From Seiridium cupressi (lineage: Eukaryota > Ascomycota > Sordariomycetes > Amphisphaeriales > Sporocadaceae), in NCBI GenBank assembly GCA_036674765.1, contig JARVKI010000163.1:1-54290 (forward strand): 54,290 nucleotides of DNA, read 5' to 3'. This document shows, piece after piece, positions 21,113 to 32,413 of this stretch (the stretch's first letter is position 1; every line of letters starts with the position of its first letter). The notes under the pieces are model-generated. The model was not told where the DNA came from. It saw nothing but the letters and a program-made list of their open reading frames with translations, and ran no database searches. The position numbers and the translations under genes were made by a program.

Positions 21113-22291
21113 ATGGCTCGCCAAGCAAGTCTCACCGATCTAGTCACTCAAGTTGTGTTTGCGATTCAGACTGTCGACGAACATGTTCTCAACTCGAACT
21201 TCGTCAGTTTTGAGGTGATCCAACTGGAACCTGGCACCAAGCCACTGCCCTATGATTACTCAAATCCCGAAGTCTATCTGGAGGATTTCGACGGTCTTGG
21301 CTACTGGGAGCAGTACATCGAGTGGGTTCTGAAGGAGTGGGACTTGGACGAAGATGGGGAACGGATGAGTGAAGCAAAGTTCAACTTCATTATCGATCGC
21401 TTGACTGCGGCAGCGACGATTCTGGACCTATACGGCCCACAATTGGTGAGAAGATACAGAGAGATCGGCAACGTGCCAGAGAAGCGCATCCATGGAGTCC
21501 TCAGGCGCCGCGCTATTCTCAACGGTTTTCTCAACAGTGCTGCAGTCGCTCTCGAGAACTGGTATCGCGGAATGGGTAAATACGACTTTATGTATTGGCA
21601 GCGACGACAATGCTTACAACATTCTCCAGGGATCTTGAAAGACCGTGGACTGCGTTCCCGAAGACGTCTCCCTGACCCGGGGGGTTCTGAGGATGAAGTC
21701 GAGGAAAAGATGGCCCTCGCCGCCGCTGAGACGATACGAAACGGCCCAAGTGTCGACAAAAGAGGAAAACAACGTGGATGGATCTTGCGATCTTTTCGGG
21801 GTGTCAATGCCATATTATTAGTGAGCTGCATTACGGGGCATTTCTGACGGCGACTGACAGTTCCGTTGTAGAGCAATAGTGCAGTGCTCTCACTGGTCGT
21901 CCTTATCATCATCACATCGGCGATCATTCAGATGTACGGATTTACCACTGCGATGACTGCGGCCGAAAAGAAGCAGGCGGCTGTAACGGATCCGGACTTC
22001 TACTCGGGCTTGCAAAGCTGTCTCATGCAAGGCCTGGGTCTGTACATAACCATGCTACCGGCCCTTCGGCATCACCAGCTGCAGCACTCGTATACCTGGT
22101 GGATCTGGCTTTCTGCACTACTAGCCTTTCTTGCCATCATCACGGCTGCGGTAAGCTATGTATTCAGCCCAGCTGTCTCTCAATTGGCCCTGTTCCTTGC
22201 TTCTGCCATCCAGTCGCTAATGGTTTTGCAACTCATCTGGGCAGTGGAGACGGTCACGAAAATGAACATCAAAGCAGAGGAGAATGCATAA
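21113..22291 (+). CDS. Hypothetical protein with C-terminal membrane segments
   Basis: Exons 21113-21820 and 21872-22291, split by a 51-bp GTGAGC...GTAG intron, join in phase 0 to 375 residues. The N-terminal two thirds are soluble, acidic around DFDGLGYWEQYIEWVLKEW, then basic (RSRRRLPDPGG). The last 150 residues hold about four hydrophobic segments, beginning right at the splice site (AVLSLVVLIIITSAIIQM) and including YTWWIWLSALLAFLAIITA. No known family came to mind; the N-terminal half may be a helical fungal-specific domain of the kind found with HET-related or membrane-pore proteins, but I see no decisive motif. It is intact and sits directly beside the silenced NRPS-like cluster, 338 bases from the 3' end of the synthetase, so it may be either a flanking gene or a former cluster member. 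Confidence 0.75.
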
Positions 22292-22629
22292 CTCTAGTTT
22301 TTTTGCTAATAACACGCCGCACGAACCCCTATAGCCTTGGAATCGCCGCGCGCCCCTGGGGATGGGCTTTTGAGTTTGGGACGTGCTGTGATACTGAAGT
22401 GATACGTAGATGGGTAGAGGTACGGGGCTCCTATGTGTTGAGCTGATGTCTGAATATGATTGATTGGCAGTAATCCTAGACACTTGGTAAGAACCCTCGA
22501 TATCATATGTCAGAATAAAGAATATACTACGAGCTTTATTGTTTGAATGATGATCATGAGACGTTAGTATGTAACGTCTTCTTGCCGGCCTAGAGCACGC
22601 ACCGAATGCTCTAGTAACTCCTCTATCCC
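22292..22629. other. Short intergenic gap between convergent genes
   Basis: Separates the membrane protein from the synthetase-like gene. No feature seen. Confidence 0.5.
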
Positions 22630-25600
22630 TTAAACGGACTCTTCCAGATGAGAGCTATCCATATAAGGAGCATGTAGAAACCCAATTTGTTTCAGATAGT
22701 CAACATTCTTCCTAATGGCCTCCATCACCATGTCTTTATTAGCACTAGACGTGTCACTTTTCCAAACACACGTGAACGCGCCCTGTTCCTGGTTGAGCAG
22801 AAAATACAAGGGCCAATGCATATGACTGTCGCCCTGCTGCTCGACGACAAGCCTGAGACGAGCCCACCACTGCGATGACGGGAGAGGGCGAATAAAACAT
22901 CGTGACTCTTGACCCAAAAGCTCCCATATGTCGGATAGATACGCCCCATCCATGATTGTTGTCACACTGGCTTGATTCTCATCACCATCCGCGGTTGTCG
23001 GAGATGAGATCCTGCTCAAGGTTTTCTGCGCGACTTGTTCCACGTCGCAAATAAATATCCACTCGTTATCACCGGCGTGGTTCACGATGCCAGCTTCAAC
23101 GGTCCCGATTAACACCCTCCAGATATAGTCACGAGTGTTTGCAACGCCATGTGTCGACTAGCCAATAATATATCCAGGCCGAACAATGCTAAGCCGATGC
23201 CCCAGAAATGTTGAAAACTCCTTGGCAGTCCCAGAGACAACGAGTTCTGAGACAAGCTTGCTCTGAGAATATCCCGTTGAACGGGCCGCTTGCCTCATCC
23301 GAGCTGTTTCTGAATATTCTTCTTCTGGACTCAAGCGTTGGCCGCCAGAGACGTAGACGAGACTGATCGCACACGGAGAATGAGACATCGCACGTAGGAT
23401 CTCTACGGTCGATAGAACGTTGACGGACTTGAGCTTCTCATAGCAGAGGTTGTATCGGACTACCGCGCCGTTGTGGATGATGGAGTCGATTTTGCCGCTA
23501 GTCAAGAGCTCCCAGTGCTCCTTTTGCAGGCCTAGTTGGGGTTGGCCCAAGTCACCAGACCAAATAACTACTCTTTCCTCCCAGACACTGTCCCACTGGT
23601 GACCTGTGGCGAAGAGAGCCTGGCGGAGGCGTTGAAGCCCATCTTCTTGGTTGCCGTCTTGTATAAGGACGTGGATGGAGCGCACTGTGGGCTGTAGGAG
23701 CAGTTGACGGAATATCTCAATGCCAAGATAGCCTGTTCCTCCAGTTAGAAGTACATATTTAGGGGAACGAAAGGGGCTTGGATCATCATTTTCAGTCGAG
23801 CGAAGATTCTGGCGCACTTCGAGAGATAACGACTCCGTTAGTTGTCTGACCTCCCTCTCGAGGTCAACTCTCGACACCAATGTCCCCAAAGCTTCTGCTG
23901 GAATAGCCTCGGCTAGAGATCGCACACTCACTCCATCCTTACTCAGATATTCTATGCTCAAGTTTGCGCCGTATTGAGACGTTAGCCAGGTGAGAAGTGC
24001 CATGGCCTGGATGGAACTTAATCCTAGTGTGTCGAGTGGGATATCCCGGTGGCGGACAGCGTCCAAATTAAACATGTCAGACAGGAAAACGCTGATAGCA
24101 CGTGGAACTGCCTCACCCGCGGCAAGGGGAGGCAAATCAAACCCCTCGAGCGATGTGCATCGAACCTCTTCCGGCAATGAGCATAGCATGTCGTGAATTC
24201 TTTTGCGATCACTTTTTCCCGAGCCGGTCAGTGGGATTTGATCGATGGAAAGCAACATCGAAGGCACCATATACCCGGGGAGTCTCGACCGCAGAAACAG
24301 ATCTGCTTGTGGAGAGTCCAAGGGACGGAATGGGCCAAACGCCTGGGATTTGGAAGTATAACCATGAGTCCCGGCACGTTCGAGCTGCAACACAGCAACG
24401 AGTCTTTCTGCCAGGGGCCCAAACCGAGGATATGCAACCACAGCCCGGGATTTTGTTGATGGAAGATATGTTGTTAGATGGTATTCGATCTCCATCAGCT
24501 CAACGCGCTGACCGTGAACCTTGACCTGCTGATCCGATCGCCCAACAAAGACAAGCATTCCATCAGGACCCATGTACGCCATGTCTGCCGTTCTATAGAA
24601 CCTGCGCGGGCCCTGGTAAACGGAATATGAGAATGGGCCACCTGTGCTCCATCGAAGATCCTCCACAAAAGCGGTTTGTGTCCGAAGAGGATCCTTGAGA
24701 TAACACCGCGACAGAGTTGGCCCTTCGACGAGGATCTCGCCAACCTCACCGATAGAAGCCAACCGGTCCAAATTCTGCGGATTGGCAATCCAACACCTCG
24801 CTCCGTCCAGCGCATAACCCATTGTCGCTGCAGGCTTCCCGTGTCTGTCCTGAAACTCGTATGCAGTGCATTTTCCACTTTCGACGGGGCCATAGCAGTT
24901 GATCAACCGGACATGCCCAAACCATCGTTCCAGATGTTCTTCTTGCACAGCTTCCCCGGCCAAGACCAGAGTCTTCAGCGTGGGCACTTGGTGCGGGTAG
25001 AGGAGGTTCGCAACCGTCGCTGTGAGATCAGCCCAGTTCACCTGCGTCTCGCGGATGAAGCCTGCAAGATTGGTGCGGCGACAGTCCTCGCTGGGGATGC
25101 AGAGGCAGCCGCCCTGCATGAGGGTGGTGAAAATGTCCATGGTCGAGACGTCAAAAGTGTATGCTGCGAACTGGAGCACACGGCAACTTGAGTCCACATG
25201 CAGGCCTTTAGCATGGCTCTTGAAAAGCGCGCATATTGCCCCATGGGGCTGAACAACTGCTTTTGGCTTGCCTGTGGAGCCTGAGGTGAACAGTATAAAG
25301 GCCGCATTGTCTGGCGCCACGCTTGATCTTGGTGTTGGCTCCGGAGAACATGGCTCTACAGATGAAAGCATGTCTCTCAAATGACTTTTTGCAACCGGCA
25401 CGCAGACAGCAGAAGCTACCAGACCTTTGCATCGGGCAGCCCATTGCGGCGAGGCAAGAACCAACGAAAGCTCCGCAATATCGACAATGATCCTCAGTCT
25501 GTCTGTCGGATGTCCCCCATCTAATGGAACGAATGCGCTCCCCGTCTTGATGACGGCGAGCTCGGCAACGACAGCTGCGAATGAATTTTCGAAACAAATA

Positions 25601-26545
25601 CTAACTGCCTTCTCCGGGCCCGTCTGCTTAGGATACTCGCGTTGCAGGTACATAGCCAAGCGGGACGAGAGATCCTCCAATTCCCTGTACGTCAGGCTCC
25701 CGTCCCACGAACATATTGCCTCGGCATCTGGTGTGGCACGCGCTTGAACCGCAATCATTTCGTGGATACATGAGTCGATTGCAGGTGGGTAGTGGTGGTT
25801 GAGGTTACGGAGTTGCTCTTGGTCTCTTTCACTGAGCAGATCCATCTCATTCACGGACATGACCGACTGAGCATTCAAGGAAATGATCTCACTGAGCGCT
25901 TTGGCCAAGGTACTCGCAACGTTTTGAGCACATCTGGCCTCGACGCCAGCATCATACATGAGGCTGAGCTTGGGCAAATCAGTCCTGAAGTCTGCGTTGA
26001 CTACCAAGGCAAGTTTGCGCTGCAAACAGACCTTCAAGTATCAGCTGATCTCCTGATACGAAAGAAACAAACGCGAATGACCGCACTTGGCTGTCACTTA
26101 CCTGAATCTGCATACTAGTCACTAGTATGCCTCCGTTCTGGTGTCTTTCCTCATCTGCGCCATGGTAGTAAACACCCGTGTTGACGACCGCAGTTTTCGG
26201 ATTTCCCTGCGAACAGTCCGCGGGTAAGGAATGATAGTAATCCCCAGTACTGATGAGGTAACTCATGAAAGGTTCTGGCTCCTTCATCAGACAGGCGAAG
26301 TATGTGGAACAATCGGCCGTAGCAGTAGGTGTTGAGACCAAAAAAGCAACGGTATCACTGCCAACATATCGCCGAAGTACTAGTGCCCATGTGGCGTGGA
26401 TCATTTTCTCTACCGTCAAACAGTGTATCTTGCAAAAGGAGAAAAGAGCGTGCTTGCTAGGCAGCTGTACGTCAATTATGCCACCGCAATTGCCATTGGT
26501 GTTCCCAGTGGGCTGGCTTCGTATAGGGAAGAGACAAGAAGTCAT
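22630..26545 (-). pseudogene. NRPS-like synthetase, partial C-A-T-R, with premature stop in the reductase domain
   Basis: Exons 26545-26102 and 26019-22630 join in phase 0. The frame reads 1,101 residues to a TAG at 23160-23158 and then stays open in the same frame to a second stop at 22630. The start is the ATG at 26545. Order of parts: a short condensation-like N-terminus (SCLFPIRS, FLVSTPTATADC); adenylation domain with FTSGSTGKPKAVV, NCYGPVESGK, YRTADMAYMGPDG, GRSDQQVKVHGQRVEL and the lysine motif TGSGKSDRK; carrier domain with LGLSSIQAM; and an NAD(P)-dependent thioester reductase domain with LLTGGTGYLG and YSQSKLVSEL. The stop falls right after RPGYIIG, and the downstream frame (HGVANTRDYIWR) is the rest of that domain. 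Such enzymes activate a carboxylic or amino acid and release it as an aldehyde. As it stands the reductase would lack about 175 C-terminal residues. Confidence 0.85.
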
Positions 26546-27829
26546 TGTGTTTGGACTATAGGTTGGACTTGTGGCTGATGTGATTGGGGTTTGTTCAGTT
26601 GTGATTAGGGTACCAATTGGGACTTTTTTATATTCGACTCCCGTAATGTGCACTATCCCGCGGCAAATGTCAGCTTTGTAACCGCCTACTAAAAGTAGAA
26701 CAGGGGATGTGGCCAATATCAAACGTGCTGCACAGGGTAGCAGGACAGGCTGATGCTTGCATTTTCTCCCTTTCTCGAGGCTCTCAAGGCTAGTCTCAGA
26801 AAATTCACAACAGCCCGTGGATTTCCAACGAGAACAGACCTAAAGCGGGGTAAAAATCTCAATTTGCTGAAATGGATACCAGAAATTGATGCCGCCATGA
26901 TGAGACGGAGTTTTGCTCCGGATGGTGGACTGGCCGCGTTCCAGGGGCGTTCAGTAGATCTAAGCAGCTCCGAGGTATCTAATGTTTAGATACCAGTATT
27001 GCTACTCAAGTGGTACTTCTTTTCTACCATGAATAGACCAAGCTAAGATGTACGTATATCCCGTCAGAACGTACAATCCTAACAATCACTTCCCCAGCTG
27101 GTATGTTGAAACTTCACACCTCGGGGCCACTTCGTATTCTCCCGCATCAGCAGATCAAAGGCCCACGTGAATTTGACGTCAGGGTAGATAAGTAGCATAG
27201 TATACTACGCGCCAGGAAGTAAGCACTTGAAACTATCCCTGCAGGCGGTAGTACCCAGTGAGTTTAGCAGGGGTATCATTGGGTGAGAGATCATCCAAAG
27301 ACCGCCATGTATTGGCTCCTAGAAGATGGCCGGGTCACAATGATGGTGATTTGATAGCTATGGTTCTGTTGGTATAGTACTAAATCCTTGTTTGGGTAGC
27401 ATTGAGCCTGAATGTTGACGAAGGCAACCCTGAAATGACGCCTGATGTTTCTCTTTAAAGGATCACAATCCCAGGCTTCCACCGGAGGAACCGGGTGTGC
27501 TCATGCAAAAAGTCTATTGCCCGACAAGGTTCTCGCACGGGGATGGATCACTAGGTGGTTTGCAGCAGTTGCAAGCCAGGCAAGGCTCTAGCTTGGTTGG
27601 CAATCACGACGATGAGGTTTGTGTCTTTCCATACTTCGAAGCTGTACAAGTCTGCTCCCGATCACCTGTTCGCAGGTACGGCATACAAGGGCCATGTATA
27701 TATTGGCTCAAATTATGTTCCGAAACCAGAAGAGATTACTCGTAGACAAATCAATCATACGCACACTATTCACCTTCCAATATGATTGCAAAAGTTTCTT
27801 CCAGCCCCCAGGCCACTGGCCTACCTATT
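26546..27829. other. Divergent promoter region of the cluster
   Basis: 1.28 kb between the synthetase (-) and the sulfotransferase-like gene (+). It would hold both promoters. No gene is supported, and the frames here lack motifs. I see no palindromic CGG-type regulator site that I would defend. Confidence 0.4.
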
Positions 27830-28960
27830 ATGCTTCTTACACATCCGCGGGCTTGTTCCACTGCCTTCGAGAGAGTAGGTAGACCCCACTATGAAAGGAT
27901 GAAAGTATACACTCACTATCTGTAGGTCTTGATGACTCGTCGGGATGCCGTAGTCTGCTTGAACGAGCCATTTGCGGACCCATCATTCTTTGGGCCTGAA
28001 GCATGCGTCGAGCGACACCATGCCAACGGGGAAAAAGGACCTCGTCCAGGTTTTGAAGGTTGTACATTCAAGGAAAGAATGGACCTCGTGGAAGGGGAGA
28101 ATGTACCAAACGAGGTAGCGTAAATCTGTCATCCAAAGATGTGTTGAAGTTAAAATAATCTGATATAGGGGAAGCGAGCATTCGTCAAAGACATGGCCTT
28201 TCAGCTGTCACCCTGGCGAGAGCGCGAGAAGCTTCAGATCGCAAAGTCACTACAACACTTGCAGTCTGACAAGGACGAGGGCAACCCTAGTGTTCTCCCG
28301 CTTGCGATTCTGCAGCGTTTTTAATGGACCTTTCTCATCCGGCACCCCCAGGAGAGTATCCCCAGCTTGTTCCGCTTGTCGTCGACTGCGGCCAAACGTG
28401 AAGAGACTGGCTGGCAGTACTTTCTCCCCTCGGAGGCGGGGTACTATGAGCTCCGCCGCATGTACGACCATCTCTCGCGCCAGGGTGTCATTCCTAGTAT
28501 TTCTCCGCAGAGTGTCGATGGGGAAAGGCAGCAGGGAGCATACCCCTGCCTCATCGACGCCGAAGACCTGCTACGGCAGCCTGAAAAGGTAGTGAAGGCC
28601 TACTGCGGATGTATCGGGTTGGATTACCGGCCTGGCATGCTGCAGTGGGATAGCAGGGAGGATGTCGATCAGGCAACTCAAGTCTTCGCCACATGGACTG
28701 CATTTCACAGGGACGCTATCGAAAGCCGGGGGCTCAAGGCGAGAAAGGCTAGGGTAAGTGCCTGACTTTTCTAAATCGTTGTCTTGCATAGAAAGTACTG
28801 ATAGTGGATGCAGCCATCTCGATCCAAGGAGGAGGTTTTTGATTCATGGGTCGCGGAGTTCGGGGAGCAAGGAGCTGCCTTGATTCAGAAAACTATCAAG
28901 GAGAATCTGCCTCACTACTTGTATTTGAAGCAGTTTGCGATTCAGATTGAAGATTGCTGA
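27830..28960 (+). pseudogene. Sulfotransferase-like P-loop protein with one premature stop
   Basis: Four exons, 27830-27874, 27926-28114, 28169-28753 and 28814-28960, join in phase 0 at GTAGGT, GTAGCG and GTAAGT donors. The N-terminus reads MLLTHPRACSTAFERVLMTR, the 5'-phosphosulfate-type P-loop of a fungal sulfotransferase-like family that recurs in secondary-metabolite clusters. Further family wording is FLIRHPQESIPSLFR, FLPSEAGYYELRR, GLDYRPGMLQW and, in the last exon, the EYLxxF-like C-terminus (YLYLKQFAI). The third exon contains TAA at 28322-28324 between LQRF and WTFLIRHP, where family members carry an ordinary residue; CAA to TAA is the simplest origin. Otherwise the frame is open end to end, about 320 codons. 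The catalytic role of this family is poorly defined; true sulfate transfer is not assured. Confidence 0.75.
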
Positions 28961-29205
28961 AGAAGATGGTTGTTGCACGGATATCAGATAGTTGCCAATT
29001 CTTCATCCCTCAAAAAAGTGTAATTACATGAGCCTTCTCTCTACCTAGGATGAATGATAATTCCTTATACGCGAACTTGACAGCACTACCGTTACTTTAT
29101 CGTCAATGTTGAATAACGCAAAAGTAGCTAGCTGCTACCTCCCTCCTCCTAAAGCTTAGAAAAGTACACCACATACTTCTGGAAGCTATCCAGTACCGAT
29201 GAGAG

Positions 29206-29976
29206 CTAATTCTGTCTGTGTAAAACGAAGCCCACCCAGCACTTCACCCCATCCCAATGTCCACGCATAGCACCGACCATGTTGGGGTCTTTGGGAATTC
29301 CCTCCTGAACCTCCACCAGGTCAAATCCCCATTTGGATGCCTCACTCCGGACAGCCTCGTTAGAATGAATGTGGCTCTCGCTCCAGAGCTGAGCGCCTGT
29401 TTCCGGGTCTATGATACTCCCATGAGCGATATTAGCAAGCTGCTCATGGGTATTGGTTACAAGCATATACCCTCCCGGCTCGACAATCTCGCTACACATC
29501 TTGAAAAATTCCGCGAGAGGCAGGTGCTCCAGGACCAGATTGCTGATCAGTCCCTCGGCCTGGTTCTCAATGGGCGGTTTTCCGCCTTTCTTGTCCTCTA
29601 ACGGATTGTACTGTTTGAAGGAAATATTTTTAGGTCGTAGGCCGTCCGGCAACGCAGCGGCTGCCTCATTGCATCGCCGTTCCGCAACCTCCAACAAGGC
29701 AGGGGTTGCGTCAAGTCCAGTGATTTCGGCGCCTGGGAGCATCGCTATCAGTTTGAGCGTGTTGCGTCCCGTGCCGCAGCCAAAATCGACCACCTTGAGA
29801 GAGGAGGCGGACGAGCTGTGGCTCTGGGTGAGTAGAGCGATGAACTTGGGGAGCAGGGTCTCTAGCTCAGCGTCGTCCAGGCCTTGCATATTGTTGACGC
29901 GTCCCTGGTCATAGCTAGTTCCCCATCGGGAGTAGAGCTCTTAGATGGGAAGAGAACGGATTTCGGTAGCGGTCAT
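29206..29976 (-). pseudogene. SAM-dependent methyltransferase with a stop near the N-terminus
   Basis: The class I fold is clear: VVDFGCGTGRNTLKL (SAM motif I), EITGLDATPALLEVAE (acidic loop), NLVLEHLPLAEF and EPGGYMLVTNTHE. From an ATG at 29976 the frame reads eleven residues, then TAA at 29943-29941, then ELYSRWGTSYDQG, the usual leader of these enzymes. CAA to TAA would explain it. A shortened 227-residue protein could still start at the internal ATG at 29889, keeping motif I but missing the leader helix that closes over the cofactor. The enzyme would be expected to methylate a small-molecule oxygen, nitrogen or carbon; no substrate can be read. It is convergent with the sulfotransferase-like gene (245 bases apart) and divergent from the MFS gene, with a 328-base shared promoter region. 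Confidence 0.8.
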
Positions 29977-30304
29977 TTTTTGTAATTGTTTAAATGGAAC
30001 AAAATTGATAGTTTGATTATAGCAGTAAAAGTCGAATATTGAGTGTGTATGCGTGAGTTCAGTAAAGAGCGAGGAATGACCTTCTGAAGTATGGATTCTT
30101 TGTATGAGTCCCAGATCGGCAGCAATATGTCCTACAGAGGAGGTGAAGTCAAGGGTGGTCGCATGGTGGCATGCAACAAGCGAAGCCCCACCTCAATGCA
30201 CCGAGCCCCCCTGCCTTGGTCACGCTTCAGATCTTGGGGTGGCTTGGGGGTTTGTCGTACCAATGACGTTAGTCCAATGAACGGACCCGGGCTTCATCCG
30301 GGCA
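29977..30304. promoter_or_regulatory. Shared promoter region of the methyltransferase and MFS genes
   Basis: A 328-base gap between divergent cluster genes must contain both promoters. Nothing in it is a clear consensus. An in-phase alternative start for the MFS protein may lie further in. Confidence 0.35.
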
Positions 30305-32413
30305 ATGAATAACTCTCATTTCAGGTCTTACTCTAGCTGGCTACTTACTTTCGTTTGTCTCTGCCTTGCTATCACAGAAACCACCGCCGCTGCCACCCGC
30401 GCTCATCCAGACATCTCGGACCATCCAAGCTCGATCCTGCCTCCCTCGAACATTCAAGGCACGGTAATAATGGAGGGTGACGACTCTCGCTTGCCGCCCA
30501 GCCGTCGCGTGCCGTACCGCGCACTCATGCTCGACCTTGGTTGGGTGGATGAAGATATCCTCGACTATCCATATCCCGGTTCGGGTACGGCCGAGGATCC
30601 CTTTACCGTTGGCTGGACACACAATGACCCCAGAGACCCGATGCAATTCAGTCAGACTGTGCGATGGATCTGGACGGGCTTGGTGTCCTTGGCTAACTTT
30701 GCAGTCGCCCTGGCTACCAGTGCCTACACGGCACCTTCTGCCGAGGTAATAGACACATTCGCGATCAGTGAGCTGGTTTTTGAGCTTGGTCTCTCTGCAT
30801 TTATTCTTGGGTACGTATAATAGTACCCTCTGTCTTTTCGCCAGCTCGGACCACATACTCCACAGCAACCAGTATCTGCATTCATGCTTACTCTTTCAGG
30901 TTTGCCATCGGCCCCGTCGTCTGGGGTCCTTTGAGCGAGCTGCATGGCCGACGCATTGTTTTCCTATCCACTGTCAGTCACGTTCTCTCCTGTAATGGTC
31001 AAAGTACTCATGCACCAATATGTATTAGTACCTGGCCTTTACCTTGCTCACTGCAGGATGCGCGGCAGCCCCTACCGTCGAGGGTTTGGTGGTCATGCGC
31101 TTCCTAGCTTGTGCATTTGGCTCCTCTCCATTGACCATTGCAGGCGGCGTCCTTGCAGACATTTGGCCCGTTGAGCAACGAGGCCTCGCCATGATCTTCT
31201 TCTCGTCGGCACCTTTGTTCGGTCCAGCGCTTGGTCCAGTTGTTGGTGGATTTCTAGGGGGAACGCAGGATGGAGATGGGTGCAAGGATTTCTGTAAGGC
31301 AACCCACCCCCAGCTCCCTTTCGTTTTCGTCACAACATCGCAAGGACATCGTATGCTTACTCGCATGATTACCATCTCAGGGCGATTCTAGGAGGCATAT
31401 GCTGCCTTTCTATGGCGATCATTATCCCCGAAACATTTGCACCCGTGCTGCTTCTTCGTCGCGCAGAGCGACTGTCGCAAGCCAAAGGCTGCGTGTATGT
31501 CTCCAAACTCGAGAAAGATCACCAGAAGAAGACCTTCTTGGCCTCGATCAAGGTTGCCCTCGTCCGGCCATGGGTTCTTCTTTGCTACGAACCTATTGTC
31601 TTGTTGCTGACCGTTTACATGGCCATTCTGTACGGCACGGTGGGTCACTTGCTATGTACCCACTTACATGAACTCCACTTACAAACAGAATAGCTTTATC
31701 TCTTCTTCGCCGCCTTCCCCATAGTCTACCGAGAATACCGCGGCTGGGACGAAGGAATCGGAGGTCTTTCATTCCTTGGTCTTCCTGTCGGGATCGCCAT
31801 TGGTATCTTTACCGCCATCCTTGTAACAATCCACTCCATCAACGCCCACAAAACCAGCAACGACCGGACTTACAAGCCAGAAGTTCGCCTACCTATGTCC
31901 TTGGTCGGCTGCGTCGCTATCCCCGTTGGACTTCTCTGGTTTGCCTGGACAAACGGCCCATCTATCCACTGGCTTGTGTCCATCGCAGCACAAGTGCCCT
32001 TCGGCTTCGGCTTTGTCCTCGTCTATATCTCCATTCAAAACTACCTAGTCGATGCATACACCATCTATGCTGCCAGTGTACTAGCTGCCAACGTCATGCT
32101 ATGATCCATCTTTGGCGCGGCATTTCCGCTTTTCACTAATGTAAGTCACCCAAGAGCCACTCCCTTCATTCCATGCCCGGTTCTTTCCCAGCAAAAGACC
32201 ATCATTAATGCAGGCCGCCTCTTGGCGGGCGGCTTTGTACAGTATATGTACCATGGCTTGGGCATTCATTGGGCAAGTTGCGTCCCGGGCTTTTTGGCAC
32301 TAGCCTGCGTGCCATTTCCTTTCATCTTCTACCGCTATGGAGAGCGAATACGCAATAAATGCCACTTTGCGGCTGAGGCGGCTAGACATGCTCAGGATCT
32401 GAAGGAAAGGTGA
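30305..32413 (+). pseudogene. MFS (DHA1-type) exporter, with frameshift and stop
   Basis: Seven pieces can be followed: 30305-30810, 30900-30972, 31029-31293, 31381-31639, 31694-32140 and 32243-32413, separated by GT-AG introns, with one frame break inside the third. The protein has the DHA1 wording GPVVWGPLSELHGRR, FGPALGPVVGGF, WVQGFL, PETFAPVLLLRRAERLS and FPIVYREYRGWDEG. Two defects are seen: a one-base loss (or two-base gain) at about 31256-31266, after VVGGFLGG and before GWRWVQGFL, and TGA at 32102-32104 where VML is followed by [10 protein letters not shown]; an arginine codon CGA is usual there. The N-terminus is long and cytosolic, with NDPRDPMQFS just before the first membrane helix. 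It was presumably the export pump of the adjacent cluster, moving a small molecule across the plasma membrane with protons. Confidence 0.8.

Noticed and set aside
24102..25191. Plus-strand frames opposite the adenylation domain
   Set aside because: Antisense shadows of the synthetase; no motif of their own.
26753..26989. Small plus-strand frame in the divergent promoter region
   Set aside because: No motif, no promoter signal, and composition like intergenic DNA.
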